Assembly (NCBI RefSeq): GCF_009017415.1
Contig: NC_092408.1
Location: forward strand, 1,240,001 to 1,304,000
Length of the DNA stretch: 64,000 nt
Reading direction: 5' to 3'
DNA from: Aspergillus flavus
Lineage: Eukaryota; Ascomycota; Eurotiomycetes; Eurotiales; Aspergillaceae
In this document: one piece after another, positions 1-10,514 of the stretch
Position numbering within the stretch: the first letter of the stretch is position 1
Layout of the letters: every line of letters begins with the position of its first letter
Notes under the pieces: generated by a model
What the model was told of the DNA's origin: nothing
Seen by the model: the letters and a program-made list of their open reading frames with translations, nothing else
Databases searched by the model: none
Program-made: the position numbers and the translations under genes

Positions 1-605
1 TGGGCAATTCCTTGCGCAGCGATAGAGGCATAAATACCTCCACATTCTTCAATTTCCATGGCGTGCACGTTGGGGTCGCAATAGAGTATGGTTTCATTAT
101 GAACCCTATGAGGGAGATAATATTGAAATGCCACCTATTGATGCTCTTGTTCTCTTATTTCCACCGAATGTAAGGATTGGTAGCAATTGTTGTGCAGTTC
201 AACTACGGCGTTAGGTTCGGATAAACGGATGTAGCTCTGCAAGCATTAGGTCATGAGTCATGACTAAGTGCGCCAACACCAGGACCCACAGCCCGAAGGA
301 TCTAGTTATTAGCAGCTTGTCTCAGCACTATATGAACCTCCACTAACGTTTATCTGAAAGTTGGGGGCCATAAATGGGCGCCTTGTTGCATTATTCTGCA
401 CCATGTTGGCTGTGATGGGCATGGGCCCTGGCTAAAGAGGTGCAGGTTTTCGGCTCTGTTACAGGATACGAGGCAGAGTTCGGCCAATTGGTAGGAACGG
501 AAGGGAATTTAGTGGAACAAAGGGTTAACTCCTATTGCAGACATCTATATCCCACCGCTTGACTTCTTTCACCTCAGTGTCCCCGATCAACTTTCCAAAC
601 ACCTC
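1..605. other. Left flank, no gene seen
   Basis: No open frame with splice signals or recognisable motif was found in these bases. The right part is presumably the promoter of the acyltransferase-like gene that begins near 606. Confidence 0.4.
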
Positions 606-1765
606 ATGCTGTTCCTGAAGTGCCTCATCCTCCCAGCGCTCTTCGCCTGCTCAAGCGCATTATTCTATGTTGCCTCCACCTCCCATATAGAGGTCGACTG
701 TATCTCTCGCCACTGCTGTTCGGCAGCGCGATCCTCTCACTGCATACGAGCCCCTACCTAACATGGCTCACCGGTATGAACGTGCTGTGGGCGCTCTTCG
801 CCTGCGTCTGGATCCAACATGCAGCAGCCGTCCGCTACTTTGACCAACTAAGAGTGCCCCAGACGGCATCTCCATGGCTCGCGATATACAAGATCTGGAA
901 CGATCCACAGCGTCGCATGAGCACTGGACTTCCACCACGATACAAGCGCTCCATTTCGTCCCCCAGTCGAATAAGTTTCACATTTCACCGACTCGCCAAG
1001 ATCATCCTCTGCTGGGCCCTTCAGCTCTTTATTATCGGCCCCCTAGTTCCACTTTATTTCAATTTCACCGCGCAAGACTTCGCCCCCTCTCGCAAAGTCT
1101 TCCTCCGCCGCCTCCTACCCCTCCACAACAACCATCATCCCATCACACTCCGCGAGATCCAAATCCGCCTCTTCCTCTCCATCTACTAGATCTAGACTGC
1201 CTACCTCATGCTCAACCTCTGCAACGCCCTCCTCTCCATTATCTTCAGTGTTATACTCCGCCTCGACACCCCCAATGAATGGCAACCCCTCTTCGGCAGC
1301 CCCCTTCAAGCATGCAGCATCCGCCGCTTCTGGACGAAGTTCTGGCACCGCCTCACAGTCTCCTGCTGCGCTTCCTCCGGAACACAGGTCACCCGCCGTC
1401 TCATCGGCATGACACCAGGATGCCGAAGCGAGAAGATCTTCGTCGCATTCTGGACGTTCTTGCTCTCCGGGCTGTGCCATGTGATTGCCGACTGGCAGGC
1501 AGGCGAGCCGTGTCATCCGCACGACGATCTGCTCTTCTTCGTGGCCAACTTCATGGCCAGTGCCTTGGAGCTGCTTGTGGTGCGCAGGCTGGAGCGCGTG
1601 AAGGGATATCGTGCGGATCATGATAAGGATATTTGGTCGGTATTGTTGAAGACTACCAATAGGGTTGTGGGGTATGTTTGGGTTTTGGGATTCTTTTTCT
1701 GGATCACTCCGAAGTGGCAGTATCCAAAACTGTATGCAGTTTTGACGCAAGTCCAGGGATACTAG
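606..1765 (+). pseudogene. Wax-synthase-like membrane acyltransferase (MBOAT_2), broken
   Basis: Two frames make up one polytopic membrane protein resembling fungal wax-synthase-domain acyltransferases, which acetylate or acylate terpenoids and related products in the ER membrane. An ATG at 606 opens a hydrophobic leader (MLFLKCLILPALFAC) whose frame must switch by one base near 685-695 to join the downstream frame that runs from about 690. That frame then meets TAG codons at 1187 and 1193 and continues in the same frame to the stop at 1763. The later part carries the FWTKFWHRLTV stretch, whose His is the likely catalytic residue, and several membrane segments. No intron with sensible splice sites removes the two stops. 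A frame break plus two stops suggests a pseudogene; recoding, editing or an unusual intron is the alternative. Family call is fairly sure, exact substrate unknown. Confidence 0.6.
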
Positions 1766-2272
1766 GGTTGGTAGTAGTCAGTAGTCAGTAGCATTATTGA
1801 TGAACGGGGTCGGTGATCAAGGAGTCGGGTCATGTCACCGATCTCTGCCGTCAACGGGCGCTATTGATAAAAGAAAAGAAAGGAAAGAAGAAGAAGAATA
1901 TATTAAATCAAACCATCAATATTGTATAATTCTTCGCACACCAGAAAGATGAATATTCCAGTAAATGCTCCGCATCGGACACTAACAGCGTTGTCTTTGA
2001 CTTGGCAGCCCCCCAAGGTGAATAAATTAGGGCTTCCGCACGCCGTACCACCGCAGGCAGTCACCTAAGTGTCGCGTAATCTCCCTCACCACGGCATACG
2101 TGTCACATGATCGCAAATCTACTGGGAGAGATTACGCCCCATCATTCACCTGGACTGACCACTAGTCCATAACATAATAAATTCAAGGGAAGCCCAAGCC
2201 TGCTAAGGCTAGAAACAGTGTTTGCCGAGTAGTTCCTATCTGCTACCATCTCGCCACAACAACTCAATCACG
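1766..2272. other. Intergenic, with leader of small ORF gene
   Basis: No coding frame was recognised. The right end is a plausible 5' untranslated exon ending in a GTAAGT donor at 2273. Confidence 0.35.
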
Positions 2273-2450
2273 GTAAGTCCTCATATTAACACTCAAGCCC
2301 AAGGATAACAAAACTCCACAAGGAAAATAATTCTTTAACTAATTCCATACTTTCAGTATAATTATTACTACCACTTTACTCTACACGCTGGCTGTTTCCG
2401 TGGCCAAACCAGGAAGGAGAACATTTACGGTTAATTCTGGGGAGAATACC

Positions 2451-2678
2451 ATGCTAAACTGGCTCCGCAAACTCTTCGGCGCGGACAACGCTGCCCTAGA
2501 CCGGAGGAGCCAGCAGCGTCGAAGTCGGAAGCGAAGCAAACAGATGCGTGCTCGTGAACAAGAACTGCGCAGACAGAACCAGAGGCAGGAGTTAAAAGGC
2601 GGGAAGCACAGAACGCCGTTCTTTTGGGGGTCGCCAGGTGTTACTACCCCTGTGCATCAGACCAGGATTTTTGAATAA
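2451..2678 (+). CDS. Small basic hypothetical protein, 75 aa
   Basis: An ATG at 2451 opens a 75-residue frame starting MLNWLRKLFG and continuing into a strongly basic, Arg/Gln/Lys-rich helical stretch. Upstream, 2273-2356 looks like a 5'-leader intron: donor GTAAGT, branch-like TTAACTAAT and acceptor TTTCAG. A spliced leader makes transcription more likely, but no family is recognised. A 43-base T run starts 20 bases after the stop. It could be a real small protein (amphipathic N-terminus, basic tail) or a chance ORF in a noncoding transcript. Confidence 0.4.
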   Translation: MLNWLRKLFGADNAALDRRSQQRRSRKRSKQMRAREQELRRQNQRQELKGGKHRTPFFWGSPGVTTPVHQTRIFE

Positions 2679-2695
2679 TTGCAGGCGTTTACTCT

Positions 2696-2697
<2 letters not shown>

Positions 2698-2740
<43 letters not shown>
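2698..2740. repeat. 43-base homopolymer T run
   Basis: Bases 2698-2740 are uninterrupted T. Read on the minus strand this is a poly(A) run, so it could be the tail of a retroposed copy lying to its right, or simple slippage expansion. Confidence 0.95.
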
Positions 2741-3615
2741 CCTCGTTATGTATTTGTTGTTGAAAGTAATAAGTGTACTAGAATGTTCGAAAAGGTATTG
2801 TTATCAGCCCCCGAGTCCAGCTTCACTGGAACGCACCACGACAACATCCAATCATTCTCGGCTGCTGTGGAAAAGGGCTGCTTGGTTTGTATATCTCTAC
2901 GGAAATGTTTTATCAGGCAGTTTGGAAACCTAGAGACAACTGCGGGATTTCATATCACCTACAGAAGAAGTAAAACACGAGGTCGTGTCAAAGTCAGAAT
3001 GGTTCTTGGAACACAATGGTTTGATCTGATCCGAGAACTTCAGCTTGCGAGAGACGAGGGACTCAGGACCAAGTTCGGTGTGGCAGAGAGAAGACGCGGA
3101 ATACTACGTGGTAATATGTGTCGCCCATCCGCTCCGCTTCCGCCCCGCCCGCTGCTATGCGTGTCATGTATCATAACATAGCCCCATGCGCTCTCCACGC
3201 CTCTGATTAATCCATCACGCCGTCCCCTTGGCCGTCCCCCAATTAACAACCCCCAGGTCGCACTATAGCGCCAAAAGTGGCCAATTTCTCGAAAATCTAT
3301 TTTTTTTCTAGAATAATAGGTCTACGTGTTTATTATCCTCTTTTACTCTTTAATCTACTTTTCTTTTATCATAATATAAAGCTTCTATAAAAGTAGAATT
3401 AAAAAATAACGTGTAGCCAAATATAAAACAGCAAGATTTTAGTAAAAAATCTGATAATCCAAAGTTTTGCCCGTTAGCTAGATTTAGTCCGCCATAGCCC
3501 AGGTCACGGGGCAAGTGGAATTGCCTACTTTTAGTTGACTACCAAATAGAGTAACTGTAGCGCTCTTTCAGTATACTACAATCTATTCAGCGATATATCT
3601 ACCAGACCTACATTC
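2741..3615. other. Intergenic with AT-rich island 3280-3480
   Basis: No gene recognised. From about 3285 to 3480 the sequence is markedly AT-rich. Its left edge (around 3273, CCAAAAGTGGCCAATTT) has an imperfect inverted counterpart near 3515 (GAATTGCCTACTTTTAG), which suggests a degenerate short inverted-repeat element. The match is partial. Confidence 0.35.
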
Positions 3616-4455
3616 CTACTTAATTTCATAGAACCCCCTCAACCCATCAAACAACTCCCCAAAAACACCCCCATGCCACCCCCTCACCTCCTCCCACTCC
3701 TCCCGCGGCAAACAAACACTAAACATCCTCAACCAACCCCCCACAATGAAATCCGCATAGCAGGGTTTATCCCCCAAGATAAACGGTCCCGTCTGATTTC
3801 GGACAAACAACCTCGCCAGATCCCCCAGCGTCTTCTCAAACGAGTCCATAATCCCCCGTCTCGCCTCGCCGGTGACATTGAACGCCTCAAATGAGGGCAT
3901 CCCCGCCCGCCGACAGAACTCCGCCTTCGACGCCTCCGCAGTCTCCGGGTTAAACGGTAACCCCATGACGTTGAGGATCGTGTGCGCCGTAAACGCGGCG
4001 TCAACATGCGTATTGAATTCAGCATAGCGGATGTACCTCTCCCGTCTCGCAACCTCACTAAGCTCAGAAAGCGGAACTAGCATAGCCGTATTGCTAGTCC
4101 GGAAATCCAGCTCTACACCCTGAGGAAACAAGTCTCCGCCCACACTGGGGTACGTCTCGTGCATGTACACCGCAATATCGAAAGAGTCGCCGATTTTGGA
4201 GTTTGTGGCGGTGTCAACCAGTACAGGGAGGGTGTAGAATTCGCTCCCGTCGGCGAATTTGCGGCCTGCGGGGATACCCAGCGATTTGCGGGTTTTGGCG
4301 ATGTCTGGCATGTCGATCCATGTTGTTTTGTAGGGGACGGACTTGAAGTTTAGAGTCTGGCGGGTTTTTGTTGGGTTGGGGGAACAGGCGTTCTCCGATA
4401 CGGGCTCGCGCATCAGGATGTCGTAGACAGTCAGTGTGGGAGTGGAAGTGGACAT
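3616..4455 (-). CDS. Glutathione S-transferase-like protein
   Basis: Single-exon 279-residue frame. The N-terminal half reads as a thioredoxin-fold GST domain: a short beta strand LTVYDI, the loop with ENACSPNPTK where a glutathione-activating Ser or Cys would lie, KTTWIDMPD, then a TLPVLVD cis-Pro loop followed by KIGDSFDIAVYMHETYP, the glutathione gamma-glutamyl-binding segment (D-S replacing the usual E/D-S). The C-terminal all-helical part (from about residue 130) ends with ILGDKPCYADFIVGGWLRM, a typical GST C-domain signature. Layout and length resemble the fungal FTM/LigE-like GSTs, some of which serve detoxification or sulfur transfer in secondary metabolism. No partner gene nearby indicates the substrate. 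Start at 4455 is the first ATG in frame. AT-rich islands lie on both sides (about 3285-3480 and 4620-4800). Confidence 0.8.
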   Translation of the reverse strand: MSTSTPTLTVYDILMREPVSENACSPNPTKTRQTLNFKSVPYKTTWIDMPDIAKTRKSLGIPAGRKFADGSEFYTLPVLVDTATNSKIGDSFDIAVYMHETYPSVGGDLFPQGVELDFRTSNTAMLVPLSELSEVARRERYIRYAEFNTHVDAAFTAHTILNVMGLPFNPETAEASKAEFCRRAGMPSFEAFNVTGEARRGIMDSFEKTLGDLARLFVRNQTGPFILGDKPCYADFIVGGWLRMFSVCLPREEWEEVRGWHGGVFGELFDGLRGFYEIK

Positions 4456-5314
4456 TGTCGATCAGGTGGCTGGCGATGATCAGTATGGGGTGGATATTTG
4501 AGAGTCTCTTCCAATCTGTAGATGAACACGTCAAGTACAGTGGAGGTAATGACTTTTTGGCACGCCCCTAGTGCGGGGGGCGGGGTGTACCCGTCCTACC
4601 GCCTACTGTTTTTGCAATAGTAAGGGACACAAGCATATTATATATATGCACGCGCGTAGTTGAATAGAATAATATACTATTTGATATCCTTTTGAGCTCT
4701 ATATAATATAACTAAACATAGAAACTATAAAGTGTTGACTCCTCAGATTTAAGCTTGTCTATATAAAGCTTTATTCTATTGGCTGGGAATAGAGTTGTTA
4801 ACGGGGCGGAGAGTATTGAACTTTTCAGTGCTGTGTTAAAGCACATGTACTGTCTATCAGCAGGTACCTGCTACTGGAAGATTCGTTGTAATTCGTTCAC
4901 TCTCATTTAGCCTTTGTTTGTACTCTCATTCATTCCCATGGACCTGCCTGGTGGCCCTCTTCCAGTGAGTAATATGAACGCATCTTGCATGTATGTAAAC
5001 AATGAAGTGAATGCCATAAAGGACGGAGTGCAGGTATACCTGACATTTATCGTAAGACCCATGAACATGGAGATCTATCCGCTAACTACTGGAATATACT
5101 GCATTGATGTATGTCGATCTAACAGCAATGTAGGGCTCATATTCACCCAAGCTCTTTTCCCCGCTCTGCCCCGCAATGGATGGAAAAGCATATATCCACC
5201 ATCAGAGCGAACAGCAAGATTTCTCTGAGGACATCAATACTCTCACAATCCCCTCAATAACCTCTTACCAAGGTCGATATTCCCGGATCCACCGTCACCA
5301 CCTCATATCACACC
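4456..5314. other. Divergent intergenic region with AT-rich island
   Basis: Shared upstream region of the GST (minus) and the epimerase (plus). Bases 4620-4800 are rich in TATA-like tracts. A 104-codon frame at 4914-5228 lacks an ATG at its start and shows no family features, so it is left out. Confidence 0.4.
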
Positions 5315-6235
5315 ATGTCTAAGCGAATAATCGTAACCGGCGGCTCCGGCAAAGCAGGCCAATATGTCATTCACCATCTTCTAGCCCAGGGCTACTCCAT
5401 CCTGAACCTCGACCTGAACCCGCTCCCACCTCCACTAAACGAAAAAGTCCACACTTTGAAGGTAGACCTCACAGACAATGGCCAAGTCCACGGCGCCCTC
5501 CTTTCACACTTCCGCCTCACCGAACCGTTTCGCGAACCCCATCAGCAAGTCCCCGACGCCGTCATCCATCTGGCCGGATACGCGCGCAACATGATCGTCC
5601 CTGATACAGAGACATACCGAGTCAATGTACTCTCATTTTACAACGTGATCGAAGCGGCCTGCCGGATCGGCGTGAAGAAGATCGTCCTGGCGAGCTCCAT
5701 AACCGTGTACGGTGTTACCTATGCAGAAGGGGATGTCGATTATCCATCTTTTCCCGTGGATGAGGATGTTGATGCGAATCCGATGGATGTGTATGCTTTG
5801 TCTAAGGTCTGTGGGGAGCGTACGGCTCGGAGCTTTGCGCGACGGTTTGGCAATGATATTTATGTCATGCGATTAGGAGCGGTGGTTGCGCCGGATGAAT
5901 TCCAAGAGAAGTTCGATGGATATGTGGAGAGGCCGGAGGAGTATAAAGTGCATGGGTGGGCATATACAGATGCAAGAGATATTGGACTGATGTTTGAAAG
6001 ATGTCTGGTGACGGATGGGCTAGGGTTTGAGATTTTTAATGCGGTCAATGATGATATTACTAATTTCGCCGAGTCGACTATGGCGTTCTTAGAGAAGATG
6101 TGTCCGAACATACCGATTACGAGGCAGATGGAGGCTAGGGAGGCTCCGGTCACGAATAGGAAGTTGAAGCGGGTGTTGGGCTTCAAACAAACGTGTCACT
6201 GGCAGGACTTGTACATAACAGCGGGCAATCGATAA
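5315..6235 (+). CDS. NAD-dependent epimerase/dehydratase (extended SDR)
   Basis: Single-exon, 306 residues. Starts MSKRIIVTGGSGKAGQYV, the Rossmann TGGxGxxG nucleotide-binding motif at residues 8-15. The middle has HLAGYARN (extended-SDR HxAA-like position), SSITVYGV containing the catalytic Ser, and YALSK, the YxxxK catalytic pair, near residue 168. Family members act on nucleotide sugars, uronic acids or related oxidised sugars in the cytosol; this one most resembles fungal uronate-dehydrogenase-like or UDP-sugar epimerase-like SDRs, but substrate residues cannot be assigned. It precedes a Gfo/Idh/MocA gene on the same strand by 450 bases, and the pair might serve one sugar route. Start chosen at the first ATG before the glycine motif. 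Confidence 0.85.
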   Translation: MSKRIIVTGGSGKAGQYVIHHLLAQGYSILNLDLNPLPPPLNEKVHTLKVDLTDNGQVHGALLSHFRLTEPFREPHQQVPDAVIHLAGYARNMIVPDTETYRVNVLSFYNVIEAACRIGVKKIVLASSITVYGVTYAEGDVDYPSFPVDEDVDANPMDVYALSKVCGERTARSFARRFGNDIYVMRLGAVVAPDEFQEKFDGYVERPEEYKVHGWAYTDARDIGLMFERCLVTDGLGFEIFNAVNDDITNFAESTMAFLEKMCPNIPITRQMEAREAPVTNRKLKRVLGFKQTCHWQDLYITAGNR

Positions 6236-6690
6236 GGCACTGTGTTGAGAATGAATACATGCTACATAGGGTAGCCTGAAGAGAATCTTTATAATATTGG
6301 AACCTAGCTGATTGGGTGGTTGATGAAGAATTTCGGACACTTGGTGGTGATAATGTGGTTACTCCTTCACACTCACCAAAAGCAGTGGTATCCGGCAGAG
6401 GGAAGCCACGGTGGCTCATAAAAGCCCGGTGACTATAATTAAATGCGTATTGTAAGGGAGTAAACGCAGCTCAGTGCCCTTGATTTCTAAGCAGAACGAT
6501 CGTGCAAGATTTCCCGGTTAGATTAAACCTTCAGTTTGATTTATAATAGAGCAATTCTATCCGAGCCCCGATATTTTCGGCGTGTATATAGTGTTGAGGA
6601 ATTCCTCTTCCACTTAAAATGTACCATGGACTTAGAAGACCTGGAGCACATCTTACAATTACGGTGAAAATAATCACAAATTAACAGAAC

Positions 6691-7923
6691 ATGTCTCCTA
6701 TCCGAGTCGGTTTGATCGGACTGCCTAGTGCTTCGGGAGAGAATTATGAGGGCACTTCGTGGTCTGTTAACGCCCACTTGCCCTTCCTCACCAAGTCTCC
6801 CAATTTTGAAATTGTTGCGCTGCTGAATAGCTCCGTGGAGTCTGCACAAACGGCAATCCAGAAATATGGCCTACCGAACGAAACCAAGGCTTACGGTGAC
6901 CCGCAAGGTCAGTCCCTAATACACGTGTAGTGAGAAAATACTCATGGTGACAATAGATCTCGCCAACGACCCTGATGTGGACCTCGTGGTCTGCAGTGTC
7001 CGCGTTGACCGACACTTTCTGACTGTGCGTCCTAGCCTCATCGCTGGCAAGGCAGTTTATGTCGAATGGCCACTAGACCGTAATCTCGAGGTGGCCCAAG
7101 AGATGGCTACTCTAGCGACAAAGCATAATGCGCGTACCATCGTAGGCATACAGGGCGCCTTTTCGCCGATTATTCGTAAGATGCGATCTGTTATCGAAAG
7201 CGGGGAGATAGGACGCGTCCTGGCTAGTACGATCACCGGATCATTTGGCAATAACGTTGATGCAGAGAGCAAGAACGTACGGTACTTTCTTGACCGGGAT
7301 ATTGGAGGAAATCCGATTACTATCCATGTTGGTCACAGCTTGGAGTACATTGCTGCCGGTGAGTAGCCCGAAGGACATGTTTTGGCTGGATACTAACACG
7401 GTTTCCAGTCCTCGGGGAATTCAAGACTCTCAGGAGCTTTTCGTCAATCAGCCGACCGACGATAGATATCAAGGACTACAGCGTTGGAGACACCGGCAAG
7501 GTCATCGAAGCGGGCGCTCGCAATACTGTCCCGGATCAGATTCTCGCTTATGGCACCGTTGAGCCTTCCGATGCAGCAGTTACTGTCAAATTCCATGCTG
7601 GAAAGGAGTTTCCAGGCCAGCCTCGACTAGACTGGCGTATTCAAGGAGAAAAGGGTTGGCTGCGGTTGGCCTCCCCGTTGGTGTCTTTGAATGTCGGCGG
7701 CCCGGGAATTAAATTGGAGATCGCGAGAAATGAGACAAACACGGTAGAGGAGATACTACCGGAGGCAGATGAGTGGGATGAGCTACCCGTACCGGCTCAG
7801 AATATTGCCCGTCTGTATGAAGCCTATCGCAAGAATGAGTGGCATCCCACTTTTGACTGGGCGTTAAAGAGGCATGAGGCGCTCGATAGGATTTGGAAGG
7901 AGTTTGATGCAGAGAGCCATTAG
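6691..7923 (+). CDS. Gfo/Idh/MocA family protein, Gal80-like
   Basis: Model: exons 6691-6907, 6957-7358, 7409-7923, giving 377 residues. Introns of 49 and 50 bases have GTCAGT and GTGAGT donors; the second has TACTAAC before its acceptor. The N-terminus MSPIRVGLIGLPSAS is an NAD(P)-binding Rossmann start. Around residue 109 the usual EKP motif, whose Lys relays protons in active dehydrogenases of this family, reads EWP within VEWPLDRN. The same change is a hallmark of the yeast galactose repressor Gal80 and related fungal proteins. The C-terminal half (ITIHVGHSLEYIAA and after) is the family's alpha/beta domain. It may be a dehydrogenase with altered chemistry or a ligand-sensing regulator. 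It follows the epimerase gene on the same strand. Family call strong, function open. Confidence 0.82.
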
Positions 7924-8523
7924 GCTAGGCAGGAATGAAGGCGGAAGAGATAGAATAGTTTGCCAATGTCTGAGGTACTCATCCTGCACTACTCCAAGTT
8001 GAATAGCGAGATTTATACGAGATAGCTCTGATGAATGAAGTGTGGTCATATTATCGCGTCAAGATAACCAGAAATGGAACTGATATTGAGTCTGGACTGT
8101 TGGGGTCAACTCCAAGGCCCCGCAATTGCCGTAAATATAAAAAAACAAATAACAATCCTTCTATTGGTGATTCTTATCACGACAGCGATAAAATACCGCT
8201 GCCTTTTGAAAATTACGGAGATCTGCGCGTTATTCCTTGGAAGGTTTCTGACACCATTGGCTCCGGCGATGATGTGACGCCGCTACCCGGCAAGCCTGCC
8301 AAAATGCAACACCAAACATCATATCGCAGAGTGGCTGTCGATGGCGTGCATGTGGTCTATAATTAGTGCTCTCATTGAGGGGTATCCCGGGATTCGAGCC
8401 CCGCGATGATGAGCGCAATTAAGCTCCAACTCGCGCAACATCACCTCGGCTACGATATTTAAACACGCAGTTGGAGACTCATGCCCTCCTAATCAGCTTA
8501 TTGTAGAGGATCAACATACCATC
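7924..8523. other. Intergenic, with tRNA-like fragment and TATA-like site
   Basis: Bases 8318-8410 contain an A-box-like stretch (TCGCAGAGTGGC), a B-box-like stretch (GGGATTCGAGCCCC) and short complementary ends (ATCAT/ATGAT), but no clean cloverleaf could be folded, so at most a tRNA-derived relic is suggested. TATTTAAA at about 8455-8462 lies some 65 bases before the monooxygenase ATG and may be its TATA element. Confidence 0.3.
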
Positions 8524-10514
8524 ATGGCTGCGGTTGAAGTATCTGTTGTATCGGATAGGAATATCCCATTGCTAAACGGCCACGCGCAAAGTCACACGCC
8601 GGTCGCTGTTTCGACAGATATCAAAGGGCCGGTCGCGTCCACTGTCATAGAGAAAACAGAAGAGGTTGCTCCGCAAGGAAGGCCTGCTTTTGAGCTAGAG
8701 GATCATCCAATTGATGAAGTTCGAAATATCAAAGTTGGTGTCATCGGTGCCGGCATAGGTGGTATTACTGCTGGCATTCTCTTGCCGGCTAAGTTACCAG
8801 GCCTTGACCTCCGGATCTTCGATAAGAATGCGGATGTGGTAGGTATTTTTATACCCTCGTGTAGTAAAGTGTGAGAAGTATTGACTAGTGTCAGGGAGGC
8901 ACATGGTACGAAAACACATATCCTGGTGTACGATGCGATGTGCCAGCGCATGTATACCAGTCTGGATTTGCACCTAATACGCAGTGGACGGAGGAGTTTG
9001 CACAGGGACACGAAATTCGGGATTACTGGCAAGGGCTTGCCCGCAAGTACCAGGTCTACAAATATATACGGCTGCAACACAAGGTAGAAGAAGCCATATG
9101 GGTTCCTGAAACAGGAAAATGGCGTGTCACCGTCCGGGATATCGGCATAGGAAGGGTACAAACGCTTCTTCACAACCCTCACTAAAGTAATAACACTGAC
9201 TGGAACTAGGTATATGTGGAACATCTTGACGTCCTGATTAATGCGATCGGTCACTTCAACGATTGGCAACTACCCAACTATCCCGGCATTGATCAATACA
9301 CGGGTACCATTTTCCATTCCTCCCACTGGGATCATGACGCCGACCTGAAAGGAAAGAGAATTGCTCTTATTGGCAATGGGGCGTCCGGTCTCCAGGTTCT
9401 GCCTTCGATCCAGCCGGTTGCACAGCATGTCGATCACTATGCGCGTAACCGTACCTGGGTCGCAGACTCCTTTGGCACGACTGGTGTGCGCCGACTTGAA
9501 CCGAACTTGTTCTCTCGCGAACAGCTCGAATCGTTCAAAGACCCTGATACATATATCAAATATCGCAAGAGTGTGGAAGAAGGATACTTCTCACGTTTTG
9601 GTGCAATCTTCAAGGACTCGCCGGAGAATCAGGCACAGCGAGACACGTGGACGCAATTAATGCTTCAGCGTATTACTGAGAAACCCGAACTGGCAGATAA
9701 GATTCTACCTGAGTTTCCGCCAAACTGTCGACGAGCTACACCAGGGCCTGGTTATTTAGAAGCCTTGACCAAAGATAACGTGAGCTACATACAGACGCCT
9801 ATCGAACGATTCACAGCGACAGGTATCGTGACAGCAGATGGTGTTGAAAGGCCTGTCGATGTCGTGATTTGCGCCACCGGAGCCAATGTTGACCATGCGC
9901 CTCCATTCTCAATCATTGCGAATGGAATCGATCTCAAGAAAGCCTGGAAGCACGATGGTTTGTGGGGATTCCCCTACAACTACCTTGGTATCGCAACACC
10001 AGGCTTTCCGAATCTTCTTTGGATCGGTGGTCCGCATGCCACAGGCCACAGTGGAAGTGTTCCGAATAGTATGGAGAACCTGGTGACTTATATCGCCAAG
10101 GTCTTGCGAAAGATCCGCAGCCAGGGAATCAAGTCGATGGCTCCATCTAAGCAAGCCACTGACGATTTTGTTGAGTACTCTGACACATTCTACCCTCGCA
10201 CCGTATGGACGGGCAACGACGACTCGACCCCTGGGCAGAAGAACTGTCGGTCTTGGTATAACGGTGGCCGTCCCGGTGGACGAATCCATGGTCTGTTCCC
10301 TGGAAGCGCTGCCACATTGAACTATATCCGACGGGAGCCACGATGGGAGGATTGGGAGTACGCATATACCAACCCGAGCGGCAATCGATTCGCATATTTC
10401 GGCAATGGCTGGACCAGAAGAGAAATGTATTTGGACGCAGATTTAGTGCCACATGTGAAGCGGCCTGATACAATAGATCTTACTACGTATATGGAAGGTT
10501 GGTGGGATGTTTGA
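8524..10514 (+). CDS. Flavin monooxygenase, Baeyer-Villiger type
   Basis: Model: exons 8524-8838, 8895-9155, 9210-10514, 626 residues. After an N-terminal extension of about 70 residues comes VGVIGAGIGG (FAD-binding GxGxxG, residues 71-80). Splicing out 8839-8894 restores GGTWYENTYPG (106-116), a hallmark of this class. YTGTIFHSSHWD (222-233) matches the Baeyer-Villiger fingerprint, with Tyr in place of the usual first Phe, and GNGASG (247-252) is the NADPH-binding glycine motif. Such enzymes insert oxygen next to a ketone, giving esters or lactones, in catabolism or secondary metabolism. The first intron contains TTGACTAG as branch-like site. The substrate is unknown and the immediate neighbours do not settle it. 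The second intron donor GTACAA is not canonical at positions 4-6, but it gives the only join that keeps frame and family sequence. Confidence 0.88.

Noticed and set aside
1115..1750. Long minus-strand frame opposite the acyltransferase
   Set aside because: It is the shadow of the GC-rich coding strand and has no protein features.
4914..5228. 104-codon plus-strand frame before the epimerase gene
   Set aside because: It lacks an ATG at its start, has no splice partner, and shows no recognisable motif.
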